Shown here: positions 34,777-44,721 of the stretch, one piece after another
Position numbering within the stretch: position 1 is the first letter of the stretch
Layout: each line of letters starts with the position of its first letter
Origin: Sphingobacterium prati
GTDB taxonomy: Bacteria > Bacteroidota > Bacteroidia > Sphingobacteriales > Sphingobacteriaceae
Direction of reading: 5' to 3'
DNA length: 64,000 nucleotides
Assembly (NCBI RefSeq): GCF_013167215.1
Contig: NZ_JABJWY010000018.1
Location: 1-64,000, forward strand
The notes under the pieces: generated by a model
What the model saw: only the letters and a program-made list of their open reading frames with translations
The model's database searches: none
What the model was told of the DNA's origin: nothing
Made by a program: the position numbers and the translations under genes

Positions 34777-37155
34777 TCACCATAATTTAAAGCAGGAGAC
34801 ATTACCCGCGAAATCAGCGCTATAAATAAAATCGCCATCGACAGTGATTTCCGAAAAAATAGGCGCCCCCAGATTGAACTTTGAAAGTAGTTTGCCTTCT
34901 TTACTGAGCACATAGAGGCAGCCATCTGAAGCGCCGAAAAGCAATTTTCCTTTTGCTTTAGTTATTGACGACTCTACCGTGCCGACCATTTTGTGTTGGT
35001 CAGGACTACTGTAAGGTGAGGTATACACCAACGATTCACCCGTGGCAAAATGCCATTTCTCTTCGAAGGTATGTGGGTCATACGCTTTTATTCCGTTGGT
35101 AGATGTTGGCATGATCAATAAATCACTTAAAATTTCGGGAGAAGCCATGATTTTAAAATCATCAGTCTTGATACTCTTCTGTACGATATCACCTGTTTTC
35201 AGATTGAGCTTAAATATGCCGTTTAGCCCCGTTGTATAGAGATCGCCATCTTTCTCAGTGACTCCGCCGCTTCTAAAGCGTAATCCATCCTCTTGTCGTT
35301 TCCAAAGCAATTTTCCATTCTGGATATCATAAGCGCATAAGGCATTCCAATTGTATCCAGCTACCAACGTTTGATCCACGACAGATAGCTGTGCCGGAGT
35401 AGCCTCGCCGCCCGAAGGCTCAACACCTTGCCAAAGTACTTTTCCCGTATGGATGTCTATCGCCGACATACGCCTACCCAGACCGGTATAATAAACTCCT
35501 TTGTCCAGTGCAGGCCCAGAGACAAAAGTAGGAAGACTTGGGTGAGGTGGTTTTTTAATCCACAAGGTTTTGCCTATATCGGCATCAATGGCGTATATAT
35601 TTGTCTCGACATCGGTTGCGAGCAGTACTCCATCACTGTAACGCAGTTTATGTTTTATTGAATTTATGGTAGGTAACGACCATAGCACATTGCCTGTTCG
35701 CTTATCTAGTGCCATAATGGAATGGTTGGTTCCGATACCATCGTCCATTGTCCCAACAAAAAGTTTATCCCCGACAATTAATGGACTTGTTTTCCAGATA
35801 TTTCCTTTCACAGCAGTAGACCATTGTAATTTCATGCCACTTTCTGTATCGCTGACAAGGTTAAAGGTCTGTCTTTTTAAAGATTGTTCTCCATTTTGAT
35901 AAAAGATGGTAATCAGCGCATCATATTGACCTTTTTGTTTTCCGAATGGTACTTTTGTTTGCCATAACCAATCGCCAGAAGGAGACAGTTGAACATTGGC
36001 TAGACGTTTACCTGTTTCATGGTTAGAGATTTCCACTGCAACCTTTTGTATTTTTCGCTCACTGTCATAAGCATTGACCACGATTGGAAGAGTTTCTTGA
36101 GCATTTATTTGTTGGTCAGTGGCTGGATGTACTAGTTGGATATGATCACGTAGATTGGTATAAATAGGTTTAATATCTTTGATTCCTTGTTTGTCGATAT
36201 CGACCACGACAAACTGCGCTGCCGAATTGTCAATACCACCTTTATTGGGCGCGTTTGAACATACGACATATACGCCCATCTGTTTAAAGATAAAATTGTT
36301 GTGCCAATGCCCATAAAACCAAGCCTTTAGATTATATTGCATCAAGTCAATTTGCTCGTTCTCACCTTTCAGTATAAAGTCTTGCCCAGCGAAGAAGTCA
36401 TGATTGATAAAGATCAACGGTTTTGACTTATCCATTGTTGCAAGGTCCTTTTTGAGCCAGGAAATAATTTGATCGGCAGTGTAACTCGGCTTATAGTCGC
36501 CGTTCGGCATGGGCGTTACAACAAAATGGGCAGGACCTGCATCAAAGGAATAGTAGGTCGGACCGAAGAGGTCTTCAAATAGCTTTTCCCCATATTCGCC
36601 TTTTACTAGGTCGTGGTTGCCAACAGTATAATAAGTTGGTCTACCCATAAGTTCTGAATTGACCTGCTTGGCGTGAAAAAGCATCCCTTGCTCATAGCAG
36701 ATGTCACCCGTATGCATGATCAAGCTCGCTTTTTGCTGTTGAGCGTAATTTCTGACGTTATCAATCCAAGGACCATACAAAGGAGTTTCGGTATCCGTAA
36801 TTTGGATAAAGCGTAAAAAATCGGATTGTTGGATAGTGTCTTTGACTAAGGCAAAATCTAAATTTTTATGTTCTTCACGAAGTGCAATGTAATGCGTTTT
36901 GGTCGCCTTATATCCACTTGGAATGCTGACAAACAGAAAGCGGGCATTGGGATTGTGGGGTAGGGTGTACGTTCCATCTTTGTTGGTCTTTACCACATCA
37001 TACCCATCAGACACAACAATTCCGGCAAGTTGTTTCTCCTGCTGTTCGAATTGATTGTTTGCATTTTGATCTTCAAAAACCCGACCCACCCGTTGCTGTG
37101 CGAATAAGGGAGCGATCGGGAGCAGGATAAACGTGAGTAGTTTCGTTAATTTCAT
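34777..37155 (-). CDS. Calcineurin-like metallophosphoesterase fused to a PQQ-type beta-propeller
   Basis: An exported 792-aa protein (ATG at 37155 gives MKLTKLLTFILLPIAPLFAQ; the frame starting at 37188 adds 11 residues). Residues about 20-90 are the N-terminal Ig-like domain of this phosphatase family (GRVFEDQNANNQFEQQEKQL). Residues about 100-310 form the metallophosphoesterase domain, with IMHTGDICYEQG, YYTVGNHDLV near 180, INHDFF and YGHWHNNFIF near 281. The first metal motif is ITDTE rather than the usual DxH. From about 440 to the end, repeats such as SIMALDKRTGNVLWSLP, MSAIDIHTGKVLWQG and LCAYDIQNGKLLWKR form a PQQ-like eight-bladed propeller. It is the last gene of the sigma/FecR/SusCD locus, suggesting that it removes phosphate from the imported substrate. 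Confidence 0.87.
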   Translation of the reverse strand: MKLTKLLTFILLPIAPLFAQQRVGRVFEDQNANNQFEQQEKQLAGIVVSDGYDVVKTNKDGTYTLPHNPNARFLFVSIPSGYKATKTHYIALREEHKNLDFALVKDTIQQSDFLRFIQITDTETPLYGPWIDNVRNYAQQQKASLIMHTGDICYEQGMLFHAKQVNSELMGRPTYYTVGNHDLVKGEYGEKLFEDLFGPTYYSFDAGPAHFVVTPMPNGDYKPSYTADQIISWLKKDLATMDKSKPLIFINHDFFAGQDFILKGENEQIDLMQYNLKAWFYGHWHNNFIFKQMGVYVVCSNAPNKGGIDNSAAQFVVVDIDKQGIKDIKPIYTNLRDHIQLVHPATDQQINAQETLPIVVNAYDSERKIQKVAVEISNHETGKRLANVQLSPSGDWLWQTKVPFGKQKGQYDALITIFYQNGEQSLKRQTFNLVSDTESGMKLQWSTAVKGNIWKTSPLIVGDKLFVGTMDDGIGTNHSIMALDKRTGNVLWSLPTINSIKHKLRYSDGVLLATDVETNIYAIDADIGKTLWIKKPPHPSLPTFVSGPALDKGVYYTGLGRRMSAIDIHTGKVLWQGVEPSGGEATPAQLSVVDQTLVAGYNWNALCAYDIQNGKLLWKRQEDGLRFRSGGVTEKDGDLYTTGLNGIFKLNLKTGDIVQKSIKTDDFKIMASPEILSDLLIMPTSTNGIKAYDPHTFEEKWHFATGESLVYTSPYSSPDQHKMVGTVESSITKAKGKLLFGASDGCLYVLSKEGKLLSKFNLGAPIFSEITVDGDFIYSADFAGNVSCFKLW

Positions 37156-37224
37156 TGTAATTCTATAAAGTAGAGCCAGCGGCTCCAATGGAGAGCTGGC
37201 TCTTTTTGATGAAAAATCAAACCG

Positions 37225-39018
37225 TTATTTCCAGCCTGTTGGCTGTTCTAGTTTCGGGTTCAACACAGTTTGTTCGATGGGTATCGGAAAATAATAGTAT
37301 TTTGCTTCATTAAAGCTTCGTGGACGCTGTGGTGCTTTATCGTCCAAAAACTTGATCTTCCCTGAAGTTTCATTTTCAAGATAGAATGTTCCATCATTTA
37401 CATAAAATTTTACAATTTTTTCCTTTACCGCTGCAGGAAGGTTTGCTATTGGCGATTCATCTCCTTTTTTAAGGATGGCGATATCAGCTACACCATCTCC
37501 AGTTACATCAATTCCACCAAGGGCAGGAATATATATTCCTCCTGGAGCCTGTGCAAGTAAAGCTCCGGCTTTCCAGCGATAAAGATCATCAAAACGGAAT
37601 CCTTCACACGCGAGCTCAACACGACGTTCCCGACGGATTTCCAAAATTACGCCTTTATTGACACCAGAGACGGCAGGATACTGGTTTGCGAGATACGAAT
37701 CTGGAGCCGCGTTGGCAACAGCGAGATTTAAGGCTGGCATACCTACACGTGCACGGATCTTGTTGATGGTCGCATCAATATCGCTTTGTGTTAATTTGCC
37801 CAATTCCGCTTTTGCTTCGGCATTGATCAATAAAACTTCGGCGTAACGCATAATGGGAAGGTCAGTATAATTAAGTTCCCAACCTCCGCGAAGTGCTGGA
37901 TCGCGCGGGTAGAACTTAATTTGCAGCAAACCGCCAAAGTCAGGACGAGTGATGTAAGGCGTGCCCGCGGCATTATTACTGAATCCTGGAGGCATAATTG
38001 TTTCGGCCAGGCGCGGATTGCGATCTTGAAAAATTGCTATGAAATTCTTCTTGTCATAATTTGCGGTGGAAGTAAATGGAGTGCCATTTTTCATTAAGAA
38101 CTCGTTGGCCAGGCCTGCACTTAGCGCCCATTGCCAGTCCAACACCGTATGTGTATTATTCGCAGCACCGAGATCTTTGCTGTTTTTCTGAAGGAAGATA
38201 ACTTCTTTATTGGTGGATAGATTATTACTCGAGAAGAGTGCACGATAATCCGCGGCACTGTTACCCGAAATCACAAAACCGCCGTTGTTCATGATTTCCT
38301 GGGATGCGGATGCCGCTCTTTCCAAAAATGCCTGTGCGGTATTTTGCAAATTTAATGCGGTGTGGTATTTACGGAAAGTTCCCTCATGAAGTGCTATGCG
38401 TGACAATAGGGTCAATGCGCTCCACTTGGTGATGTAAGAATTGTCTGTGCGTGTCGGAAGAACGTTTGCCGCGGCAAATTCCAGATCCTTCATCAGTGAG
38501 TCAACGACTGCGGCCCGTGGGTCCTTCGCTTTATACAGGGCTTCGGATGAAGTCCCTAATACGGTAGAATACCAGGGCACATCGCCATATTTTTTGACCA
38601 TCTTGTAGTAGAAGTTTGCACGAAATAAACGTGCAATTCCGATGTAATGATTGATGATCGCCGGATCACCGCTCACTTTGCTAACATTGTTCAGCATGTA
38701 ATTGACATCACGCAATGGCGCCCATGCTTCCTTATCCCAGCCTTTTACAGTTGCGGGAGACAGCGTACCGGCCAAGAGTGTTCTGACCTCGGCATTCTGA
38801 TCGTTGTTGCTTAAAGCGATATTATCTGAATATAAGTCGGTATACTCAGCGCGCATTTGTTTATAGAGCCCGTTTGTGTAGGTGGCTAGATCTTCAGGCG
38901 TATTAAAAAATACATCTTTCGTGATGGCAGAACCGGAAGTTCGATCGAGGTAGTCTTTTTTACAAGATACCCCCAGTAATACCAGAGATGCTAACGCGAT
39001 ATAATTGATACGTTTCAT
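37225..39018 (-). CDS. SusD/RagB-family nutrient-binding lipoprotein
   Basis: A 597-aa surface lipoprotein (lipobox LGVSC, Cys19) that pairs with the SusC gene 16 bases upstream. The N-terminus KKDYLDRTSGSAITKDVFFN and the core ARLFRANFYYKMVKKYGDVP, with MRYAEVLLINAEAKAELGKL and LEIRRERRVELACEGFRFDD, are classical SusD blocks. The length is near the family average. The metallophosphatase gene follows after 69 bases. The two SusD proteins of this window share no obvious recent common origin; this one is the more typical. Confidence 0.96.
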   Translation of the reverse strand: MKRINYIALASLVLLGVSCKKDYLDRTSGSAITKDVFFNTPEDLATYTNGLYKQMRAEYTDLYSDNIALSNNDQNAEVRTLLAGTLSPATVKGWDKEAWAPLRDVNYMLNNVSKVSGDPAIINHYIGIARLFRANFYYKMVKKYGDVPWYSTVLGTSSEALYKAKDPRAAVVDSLMKDLEFAAANVLPTRTDNSYITKWSALTLLSRIALHEGTFRKYHTALNLQNTAQAFLERAASASQEIMNNGGFVISGNSAADYRALFSSNNLSTNKEVIFLQKNSKDLGAANNTHTVLDWQWALSAGLANEFLMKNGTPFTSTANYDKKNFIAIFQDRNPRLAETIMPPGFSNNAAGTPYITRPDFGGLLQIKFYPRDPALRGGWELNYTDLPIMRYAEVLLINAEAKAELGKLTQSDIDATINKIRARVGMPALNLAVANAAPDSYLANQYPAVSGVNKGVILEIRRERRVELACEGFRFDDLYRWKAGALLAQAPGGIYIPALGGIDVTGDGVADIAILKKGDESPIANLPAAVKEKIVKFYVNDGTFYLENETSGKIKFLDDKAPQRPRSFNEAKYYYFPIPIEQTVLNPKLEQPTGWK

Positions 39019-39034
39019 TTTTTAAGTTTTTAAA

Positions 39035-42000
39035 TTAAAGGTTCATGTTGATACCAAAGGTAAATGTCCGTTGAAAAGGATAGGCTGCCTGAACCCGATT
39101 CGCCGAAGATGGATATAATCCACCCAAAGATTCTGGATCCAATTTGACCTTGAGGTGTGAGATCTCGAAAACATTTTCTGCACTGAAGAAGAAGCGTACC
39201 TTATGCAATTTGATACGTTGTAATACCGATGCTGGCAAGGTGTATCCTAGCGTAAGATTCTTTACCCGCATATAGGCTCCGTTTTGCATATAGCGTTTAT
39301 TGGGTATCCCGAGTTGCTGATAATTATCTTCCGCAGAGTAAGCTCGTACTGCTGGGAAATACGCGTCTTGATTTGTTGGTGTCCAATGGTCGGCATTTTG
39401 CGCTGTGGGGTTTGTCCAGGGTTGCGCATACACGCCCCAAAAGTAAATATTAGAGCCACCTGGGTACCAGCCCCGTTTTCCGATACCTTGTAGGAATACA
39501 CGGAAATCAAAACCTTTCCACCCGGTAGAGAGGTCGATGCTATAAGGTAGTCTGGAACTATTGTTCCCGATAATATGCATGTCTCCCGGATCGTCTACTG
39601 TCTTTTTGCCCATATCTACTTTGCCATCCCCATTGCGGTCGGCGAAGATCGGGTCGCCGGCATAGAATTTATACGATTGATCGTCCGTTCCCATCGCAGT
39701 TTGATTCGGATGGTTGGCTACATCGGCATCACTTGTAAAAAATCCGGTGATATCAGCGCCCCAGATTTCGCCGATTTCCTGTCCGACGTAATTATTTATC
39801 CAGCTGTTTCCCAGGGATTTGCTTGGGTTGTCAAACCGGGTTATCCACGACCGGTTATCTGCCAAGGTAAGCGCAATGTTGTACCAAAAAGGCGAACCGT
39901 CCACTTCCTTGCTATCACGCCAAGTCAGACGCAATTCCCAGCCCTTGGTTTTTAAATCGCCCGCATTTTCGACCGGAACTTCGGTGCCAAATGGCCCGGG
40001 AAGCACTTTTCCTGGTACAAGCATATCTTTGGTATAACGCGTATACTTATCAAAGTTAACCCCGAGCTTGCTGTTGAAAAAATTCATGTCAATACCTGCA
40101 TTGACCGTTTGAATTGTTTCCCAGGTAAAGGTGTCTGAAACAGCATTGGGACTATATACTGCTTGTGGTTTTCCGTTGCCCAAGATATAATCCGTTTGTT
40201 TGTTGGTCATGATGGGAATGTAAGGATAAGTATCACGGTACGGATAATCAGAATTGTAATTGAATAACTGATTGCCTAACGAACCGTACGAACCCCTGAT
40301 TTTTAGAAAATCCATTGCAAGTGCGTTTTTGATGGGTTCGAAGAAACTTTCTTTTGAAACCGCCCATCCCGCGGAGATTGAAGGGAAAAAGCCCCAGCGA
40401 TTTCCTGCCGGAAAGCGAGATGACCCATCAAAACGTCCATTGAACTCTGCTAAGTATTTTTCTTTATAATTATAGCTAACACGGGAGAAAATGCCTTGCA
40501 CTGCCCAGTCTTTAATTCGCTCATCTTTGGAGATATCTCCAGTTGCGGTTCCGATAGACGGAACAGACGAAGAGATTAGGCTCAGCGCCTTGATCCAGTT
40601 TGTATTGTTGTAATTATATTCCTGGTTATAACCGACCATGGCCTGCAAATAATGATCTCCGAATTCTTTATGAAAGTCGGTATAGATATTATAGACATTA
40701 TAACGCGTTGTAGCATTGTCATTCCGGGCATAGGTATTGGAGAACGTAGGCGTTAAGATCGCTTGGGGGCCAATTTTGTACATGGATGGGACATCATAAG
40801 AACGTGTGAGGCCAGAAGTTCGTCTGATCGTTGCATCGGCGTTTAAGTCCCACACGCCTTTGATCAACGCCGCTTTTGCCGCAAATGTCGTGACAAACTC
40901 ATTGATGCGGCTATCCTTCCTGCCGCCCTCTTGCAATGCACCAAGTACCTGCGCACCGGCCCTTGTCCAGGTACCATCCGGGTTGAAAGGTACGTCCAAA
41001 GAGTTGGTTCGGTTTACGTTCCAGAAAAAGTCGCCATCCAGAAATACCGGCGCTTCGTAGTTGGTACTGGTCAAAAGCGTATTGTTGGAAATTTGGAGCC
41101 AGTTGGTTACATCAAGATCAACTTTTCCCCTAACATTGTACCGTTTATAGACATCGTTCCCGTATTTTAAAAGACCATCCTGTTTATAATAATCACTGGA
41201 GAGGTAATAACCGATTTTATCCGATTTCTTTGCCATGCTTAGATTGGCATTGTAGGTTGGGGCAGTATAGTTATAGGCTTCTTTTAACCAATCTGTCGTA
41301 CCTGTATACACCCAATCCTGCCCATTGTCGGATAAGGTTACAGCAGGTAGGGATGGATCCAAAGAACGTTTTTTGGCATATTCACGGGCGGATTCCGGAT
41401 AGAGATTATACAGAGGCTTGCCCGCTTCGTTCTTGATATCCATGACCTGATACGGGTCTGTAATAAATTTAGGTAATTTTCCCAGGGTCCGGTAGCCAAC
41501 ATTACTGCTGAAAGAGACATCCAGTTTATCACTTTTCGCCTTTTTTGTCGTAATCAAGACAACCCCAAACCCCCCACGTGCACCGTAGATCGCTGCGGAG
41601 GCGGCGTCTTTTAATACAGATACATTCTCCACATCATTTGGATTGATTCGGGCCACCTCATCTGCTGAATAAGGAATATTATCCACCAGGATCAAAGGTT
41701 CACCGCCATTTAGGCTGGTAAATCCACGGACGTTAAAGGAAGGGTTGGTCGTCGCACGGCCGTTAGAGCTTGTGATATTCAGGTTGGGAATCAAGCCTTG
41801 TAGTCCAGCACCCAGGTTAGCAATCGGACGGCTTTCTAATTGTTTGGAAGAGACCATATCAACAGCGCCCGTAAGATTTACTTTCCGTTGTGTTCCGTAG
41901 CCAATCACGACCACTTCATCCAACTGTGCATTGTTTGCACGTAACACCACATCCAGGGTACGCTGACTGCCGATTTGAATGCGTTGTGTTGTATAGCCCA

Positions 42001-42538
42001 TGTATTGGAAGGTCAATACAGCTTGTTCGGGTGTACGCAGTGAGAACCGTCCATTGGCATCGGTCTTGGTTGAGATCCCTGAATGACCTTCGACCGATAC
42101 GGTAACGCCAGCCAAGGTCGTGGAAGAATCCCGCACAGTACCAGTGATCTCTATAGCTGTACGTTGTTTTTCTGAGATTACGATTGTATTATTGAGAATC
42201 TGATAAGTCAGGTTCTGACCTTTAAGTACTTTGGATAAGGCCTGTTGTATAGGGCCGTGATCCACATGGATACTTACAGGTTGCAGACTGTTCAACAATT
42301 TTTCATCATAGAAAAAACGGAGATCGGTTTGTTTTGAAATTTCTTGCAAAACTTTTTCTACCCGTACTTTTTTCAAGGAAAGATTGACAGTCTGTGCTGT
42401 TCCCGAGGCATGTGCTCCAAGTGCGAGGGAAAGCAAAGAAAGGGTGCTTAACTTTATCATACATAAAGTTTTAAAGGCTGGCGGAATCCGGAATCCCCGA
42501 TCTTTCTCCGGCCTTTTCATTGGAGAAAAAAAATTCAT
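39035..42538 (-). CDS. SusC-family TonB-dependent transporter with STN signalling domain
   Basis: A 1167-aa outer-membrane transporter of the signal-transducing type. A long N-terminal region precedes the signal peptide (LCMIKLSTLSLLSLALGAHA). An STN domain follows (about 50-115: VRVEKVLQEISKQTDLRFFY, LTYQILNNTIVIS), then a carboxypeptidase-like domain, the DEVVVIGYGTQRKVNLTGAV linker, the plug (GLQGLIPNLNITSSNG, ISVLKDAAS-type block) and the barrel ending FTFGINMNL. The STN domain contacts a FecR anti-sigma factor when ligand binds. The ATG at 42520 (MKRPEKDRG) is an alternative start. Divided only by 163 bases from fecR upstream, and 16 bases from susD downstream. Confidence 0.95.
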   Translation of the reverse strand: MNFFSPMKRPEKDRGFRIPPAFKTLCMIKLSTLSLLSLALGAHASGTAQTVNLSLKKVRVEKVLQEISKQTDLRFFYDEKLLNSLQPVSIHVDHGPIQQALSKVLKGQNLTYQILNNTIVISEKQRTAIEITGTVRDSSTTLAGVTVSVEGHSGISTKTDANGRFSLRTPEQAVLTFQYMGYTTQRIQIGSQRTLDVVLRANNAQLDEVVVIGYGTQRKVNLTGAVDMVSSKQLESRPIANLGAGLQGLIPNLNITSSNGRATTNPSFNVRGFTSLNGGEPLILVDNIPYSADEVARINPNDVENVSVLKDAASAAIYGARGGFGVVLITTKKAKSDKLDVSFSSNVGYRTLGKLPKFITDPYQVMDIKNEAGKPLYNLYPESAREYAKKRSLDPSLPAVTLSDNGQDWVYTGTTDWLKEAYNYTAPTYNANLSMAKKSDKIGYYLSSDYYKQDGLLKYGNDVYKRYNVRGKVDLDVTNWLQISNNTLLTSTNYEAPVFLDGDFFWNVNRTNSLDVPFNPDGTWTRAGAQVLGALQEGGRKDSRINEFVTTFAAKAALIKGVWDLNADATIRRTSGLTRSYDVPSMYKIGPQAILTPTFSNTYARNDNATTRYNVYNIYTDFHKEFGDHYLQAMVGYNQEYNYNNTNWIKALSLISSSVPSIGTATGDISKDERIKDWAVQGIFSRVSYNYKEKYLAEFNGRFDGSSRFPAGNRWGFFPSISAGWAVSKESFFEPIKNALAMDFLKIRGSYGSLGNQLFNYNSDYPYRDTYPYIPIMTNKQTDYILGNGKPQAVYSPNAVSDTFTWETIQTVNAGIDMNFFNSKLGVNFDKYTRYTKDMLVPGKVLPGPFGTEVPVENAGDLKTKGWELRLTWRDSKEVDGSPFWYNIALTLADNRSWITRFDNPSKSLGNSWINNYVGQEIGEIWGADITGFFTSDADVANHPNQTAMGTDDQSYKFYAGDPIFADRNGDGKVDMGKKTVDDPGDMHIIGNNSSRLPYSIDLSTGWKGFDFRVFLQGIGKRGWYPGGSNIYFWGVYAQPWTNPTAQNADHWTPTNQDAYFPAVRAYSAEDNYQQLGIPNKRYMQNGAYMRVKNLTLGYTLPASVLQRIKLHKVRFFFSAENVFEISHLKVKLDPESLGGLYPSSANRVQAAYPFQRTFTFGINMNL

Positions 42539-42701
42539 AAATTAGAATGATTTTTAAGGTTTTAAAATTTCTGTTGGTAATCAGTAAAAAATAAGCCTTG
42601 AATTTAACCGGGGATGCGTCAACATCCCCATTTTTGTTAACCACAAAGCGCTAAAGTTGATGTCTATGCCATAGGCCATTTATTAAAGTGGATAATTAGT
42701 C

Positions 42702-43817
42702 TCATTGTATCATCACCTTTCGTCCGATAATATCAAATTTGCGTCCTGTGGCAAGTGCCAGGATCTGCAATACTTCTGAAAGTCTACTATTTCTGCTGAT
42801 GGAGCCTTTATAGGTTGAATTTGTACCGATTGCTTCCGTTCCTTCAAATTCAACGTTATACCAACGCGCGATCTGAAGTGAAATATCGGAGAAATTATTG
42901 CCATCGAAATAAAATTCATCCCGTTGCCAAGCTGTATTTTTTGCCAAATCTGTTGCGGTAACTTCGATGTTATTTGTCAGCGTTGTTGTTGCTTGTTGCC
43001 CGGGTTTGATAATTGTCTGCTTACCTTCCTTAAGTACTTTCACGCTGCCCTCGACTAAAGACGTGGAAACCTCATCATGATAGGCATTGACATTAAAAGT
43101 TGTCCCCAGTACTTCAATCGTCGTTCCATTGGCGTTGATCCGGAAAGGTCTGCTTGCATCTTTTGCCACCTCAAAATAAGCTTCGCCTGTTAAAGCAACT
43201 TGCCGTTGATCCGATTCGAAATGTGTCGGATAAGATAACTTCGTCGAAGCATTGAGCCATACTTTTGTTCCATCTTCAAGAATAATCATGTAGGTACCCG
43301 CTTTGGGGACATCGACGAGGAAGTTCTTTCCCTGTTGATCGGCTGCTTGTTCCAGTTGTTGGACAAAGGGATCAGCAAGCTGTTGCTCTTCCCCTTTGGG
43401 TGTCACGATTTTTGCATACTGTCCCCCCGGAAGGATATCATTGTGAAAGGCCTGGTTATGTGAAGGCACTTCGGCTGCCAGTTCCAGAGCTACCTGTTGA
43501 GGGGTCGAAAGGCGGTTAAATAGCCAAAAGCTAAAACCCGAAAGGGCAACAAGCATGGCGGCGACCATCCATTTGGAACGAAACCAGGGAAGTCGTCTGA
43601 TGGTCGGATCCGGTGCATGAAATAGCTGTTCCTCTAGCCGCGCGTTGATACGCGATGCTCGTCCGACATCCTGTTCCTTGTGTAATTGCTCTTCATCAGG
43701 TTGGTCCTGTGCATAAAACCACCGCAGTACTTGCTGTTCTTCTTCAGCTGTACACTGACCTTCCAAATATTTTTTGAGCAACGCTTTCGCTTGATCTGAC
43801 GATTCTTGTTCCTTCAT
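42702..43817 (-). CDS. FecR-family anti-sigma factor
   Basis: A 371-aa inner-membrane protein that holds the partner sigma factor and receives the signal from the STN domain of SusC. The cytoplasmic N-terminus (about 1-80, AKALLKKYLEGQCTAEEEQQ) is followed by one membrane segment (KWMVAAMLVALSGFSFWLF, about 84-102). The periplasmic FecR domain (TYMIILEDGTKVWLNASTKL, GEAYFEVAKDASRPF) and a C-terminal DUF4974 domain (EILQ-type block LSEVLQILALATGRKFDII) complete the usual plan. It lies between the sigma gene (136 bases upstream) and susC (163 bases downstream). Confidence 0.95.
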   Translation of the reverse strand: MKEQESSDQAKALLKKYLEGQCTAEEEQQVLRWFYAQDQPDEEQLHKEQDVGRASRINARLEEQLFHAPDPTIRRLPWFRSKWMVAAMLVALSGFSFWLFNRLSTPQQVALELAAEVPSHNQAFHNDILPGGQYAKIVTPKGEEQQLADPFVQQLEQAADQQGKNFLVDVPKAGTYMIILEDGTKVWLNASTKLSYPTHFESDQRQVALTGEAYFEVAKDASRPFRINANGTTIEVLGTTFNVNAYHDEVSTSLVEGSVKVLKEGKQTIIKPGQQATTTLTNNIEVTATDLAKNTAWQRDEFYFDGNNFSDISLQIARWYNVEFEGTEAIGTNSTYKGSISRNSRLSEVLQILALATGRKFDIIGRKVMIQ

Positions 43818-43953
43818 ACAGACCTATAATCTGTGCAAGAGAAAAAAAGTACCGAAGAAAAATTAGAATTAATGGATAAGTGGCTGTGATATAAGGTTAT
43901 ATTTTTTGCTGATGTGCAGCGACGCGTTAGATTTGCTACCCGATACAGTCGAT

Positions 43954-44499
43954 TTATGATTTAAAGCGAAGCTTGAGCCAGCCTAGAGCCAGTGAAATAT
44001 TATTTTTCACCGTTTGTTCGGAAATGGCCAGTTCTGAAGCGATATCTTTAATGGACATCGACTCCTTTCGGCTGAGTGAAAAGGCCGATTTCATTGTTGA
44101 GGGCATTTTATCTATTTCCGAGTCAATTAATACTGCCAATTCCTTGGCCAGGAGCTCATCTTCGGAAGTGGGCGATATTGCTGCGTCTTGAAAGCTTGCC
44201 AGTAATTTTTCGGCGCTGGCGATTTTCTTTTGTTCATGTACCGTCCAGTCAATAATTTTGTATTTGGCTGTTTTAAATAAATAGGGGTACAAAGAGATTT
44301 CGATGGTGATTTTGTGGCGCTGATTCCATAGTGAAACAAATACCTCCTGCAGAATGTCTTCGCTATCTTCGACGCAAGAGACACGACGCTGAATAAAACG
44401 GAAAAGTATGTCCGAATAGCAATTGACTAATTCAGAAAAAGCATAACGGTCGTCCGCTTGAATTCTGGCGAATAGCTCGGTGTCGTCTAACTGTTTCAT
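43954..44499 (-). CDS. ECF sigma factor (FecI-like, Bacteroidota expansion type)
   Basis: A 181-aa RNA polymerase sigma factor. Region 2 is seen in YAFSELVNCYSDILFRFIQR and VEDSEDILQEVFVSLWNQ, region 4 in FSLSRKESMSIKDIASELAI and SEQTVKNNISLALGWLK. Together with the downstream FecR and the STN-SusC it forms the usual cell-surface signalling set, which activates transcription of the locus when the substrate is bound. A -7-like element TAAATTTG lies on the minus strand at 44543-44550, 44 bases upstream of the start. Confidence 0.95.
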   Translation of the reverse strand: MKQLDDTELFARIQADDRYAFSELVNCYSDILFRFIQRRVSCVEDSEDILQEVFVSLWNQRHKITIEISLYPYLFKTAKYKIIDWTVHEQKKIASAEKLLASFQDAAISPTSEDELLAKELAVLIDSEIDKMPSTMKSAFSLSRKESMSIKDIASELAISEQTVKNNISLALGWLKLRFKS

Positions 44500-44542
44500 A
44501 AGTACCGCAATTTGTGCTAAATATCCCTTCGTTTAATGAGGT

Positions 44543-44550
44543 CAAATTTA
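44543..44550 (-). promoter_or_regulatory. Candidate -7 element of the ECF sigma gene
   Basis: On the minus strand the bases read TAAATTTG, matching TAnnTTTG, 44 bases before the start codon. No -33 box is recognised at the right distance. Confidence 0.4.
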
Positions 44551-44636
44551 TAATTGTGGTGTTAAGTTAATATTAAAAACAAAAGATTTGATGATGTTTT
44601 TTTAATCAAACGATTGCATAACTTCCATTTATAGCA

Positions 44637-44682
44637 AAACCGCCAGTTTTCCCAGTGCGGATAGCAGAAAAACTGACGGTTT
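44637..44682 (-). terminator. Terminator after the nucleotide-sugar dehydrogenase gene
   Basis: In the minus-strand transcript AAACCGTCAGTTTT pairs with AAAACTGGCGGTTT over 14 bp with one U-G wobble, followed by a short T run. The wobble pairs only in the minus-strand RNA; in the plus-strand RNA the same position is a C-A mismatch, which favours use on the minus strand. Confidence 0.65.
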
Positions 44683-44721
44683 AAAAAGAATGTTACTAGA
44701 AAATAGCATCTAAGGGTGATA

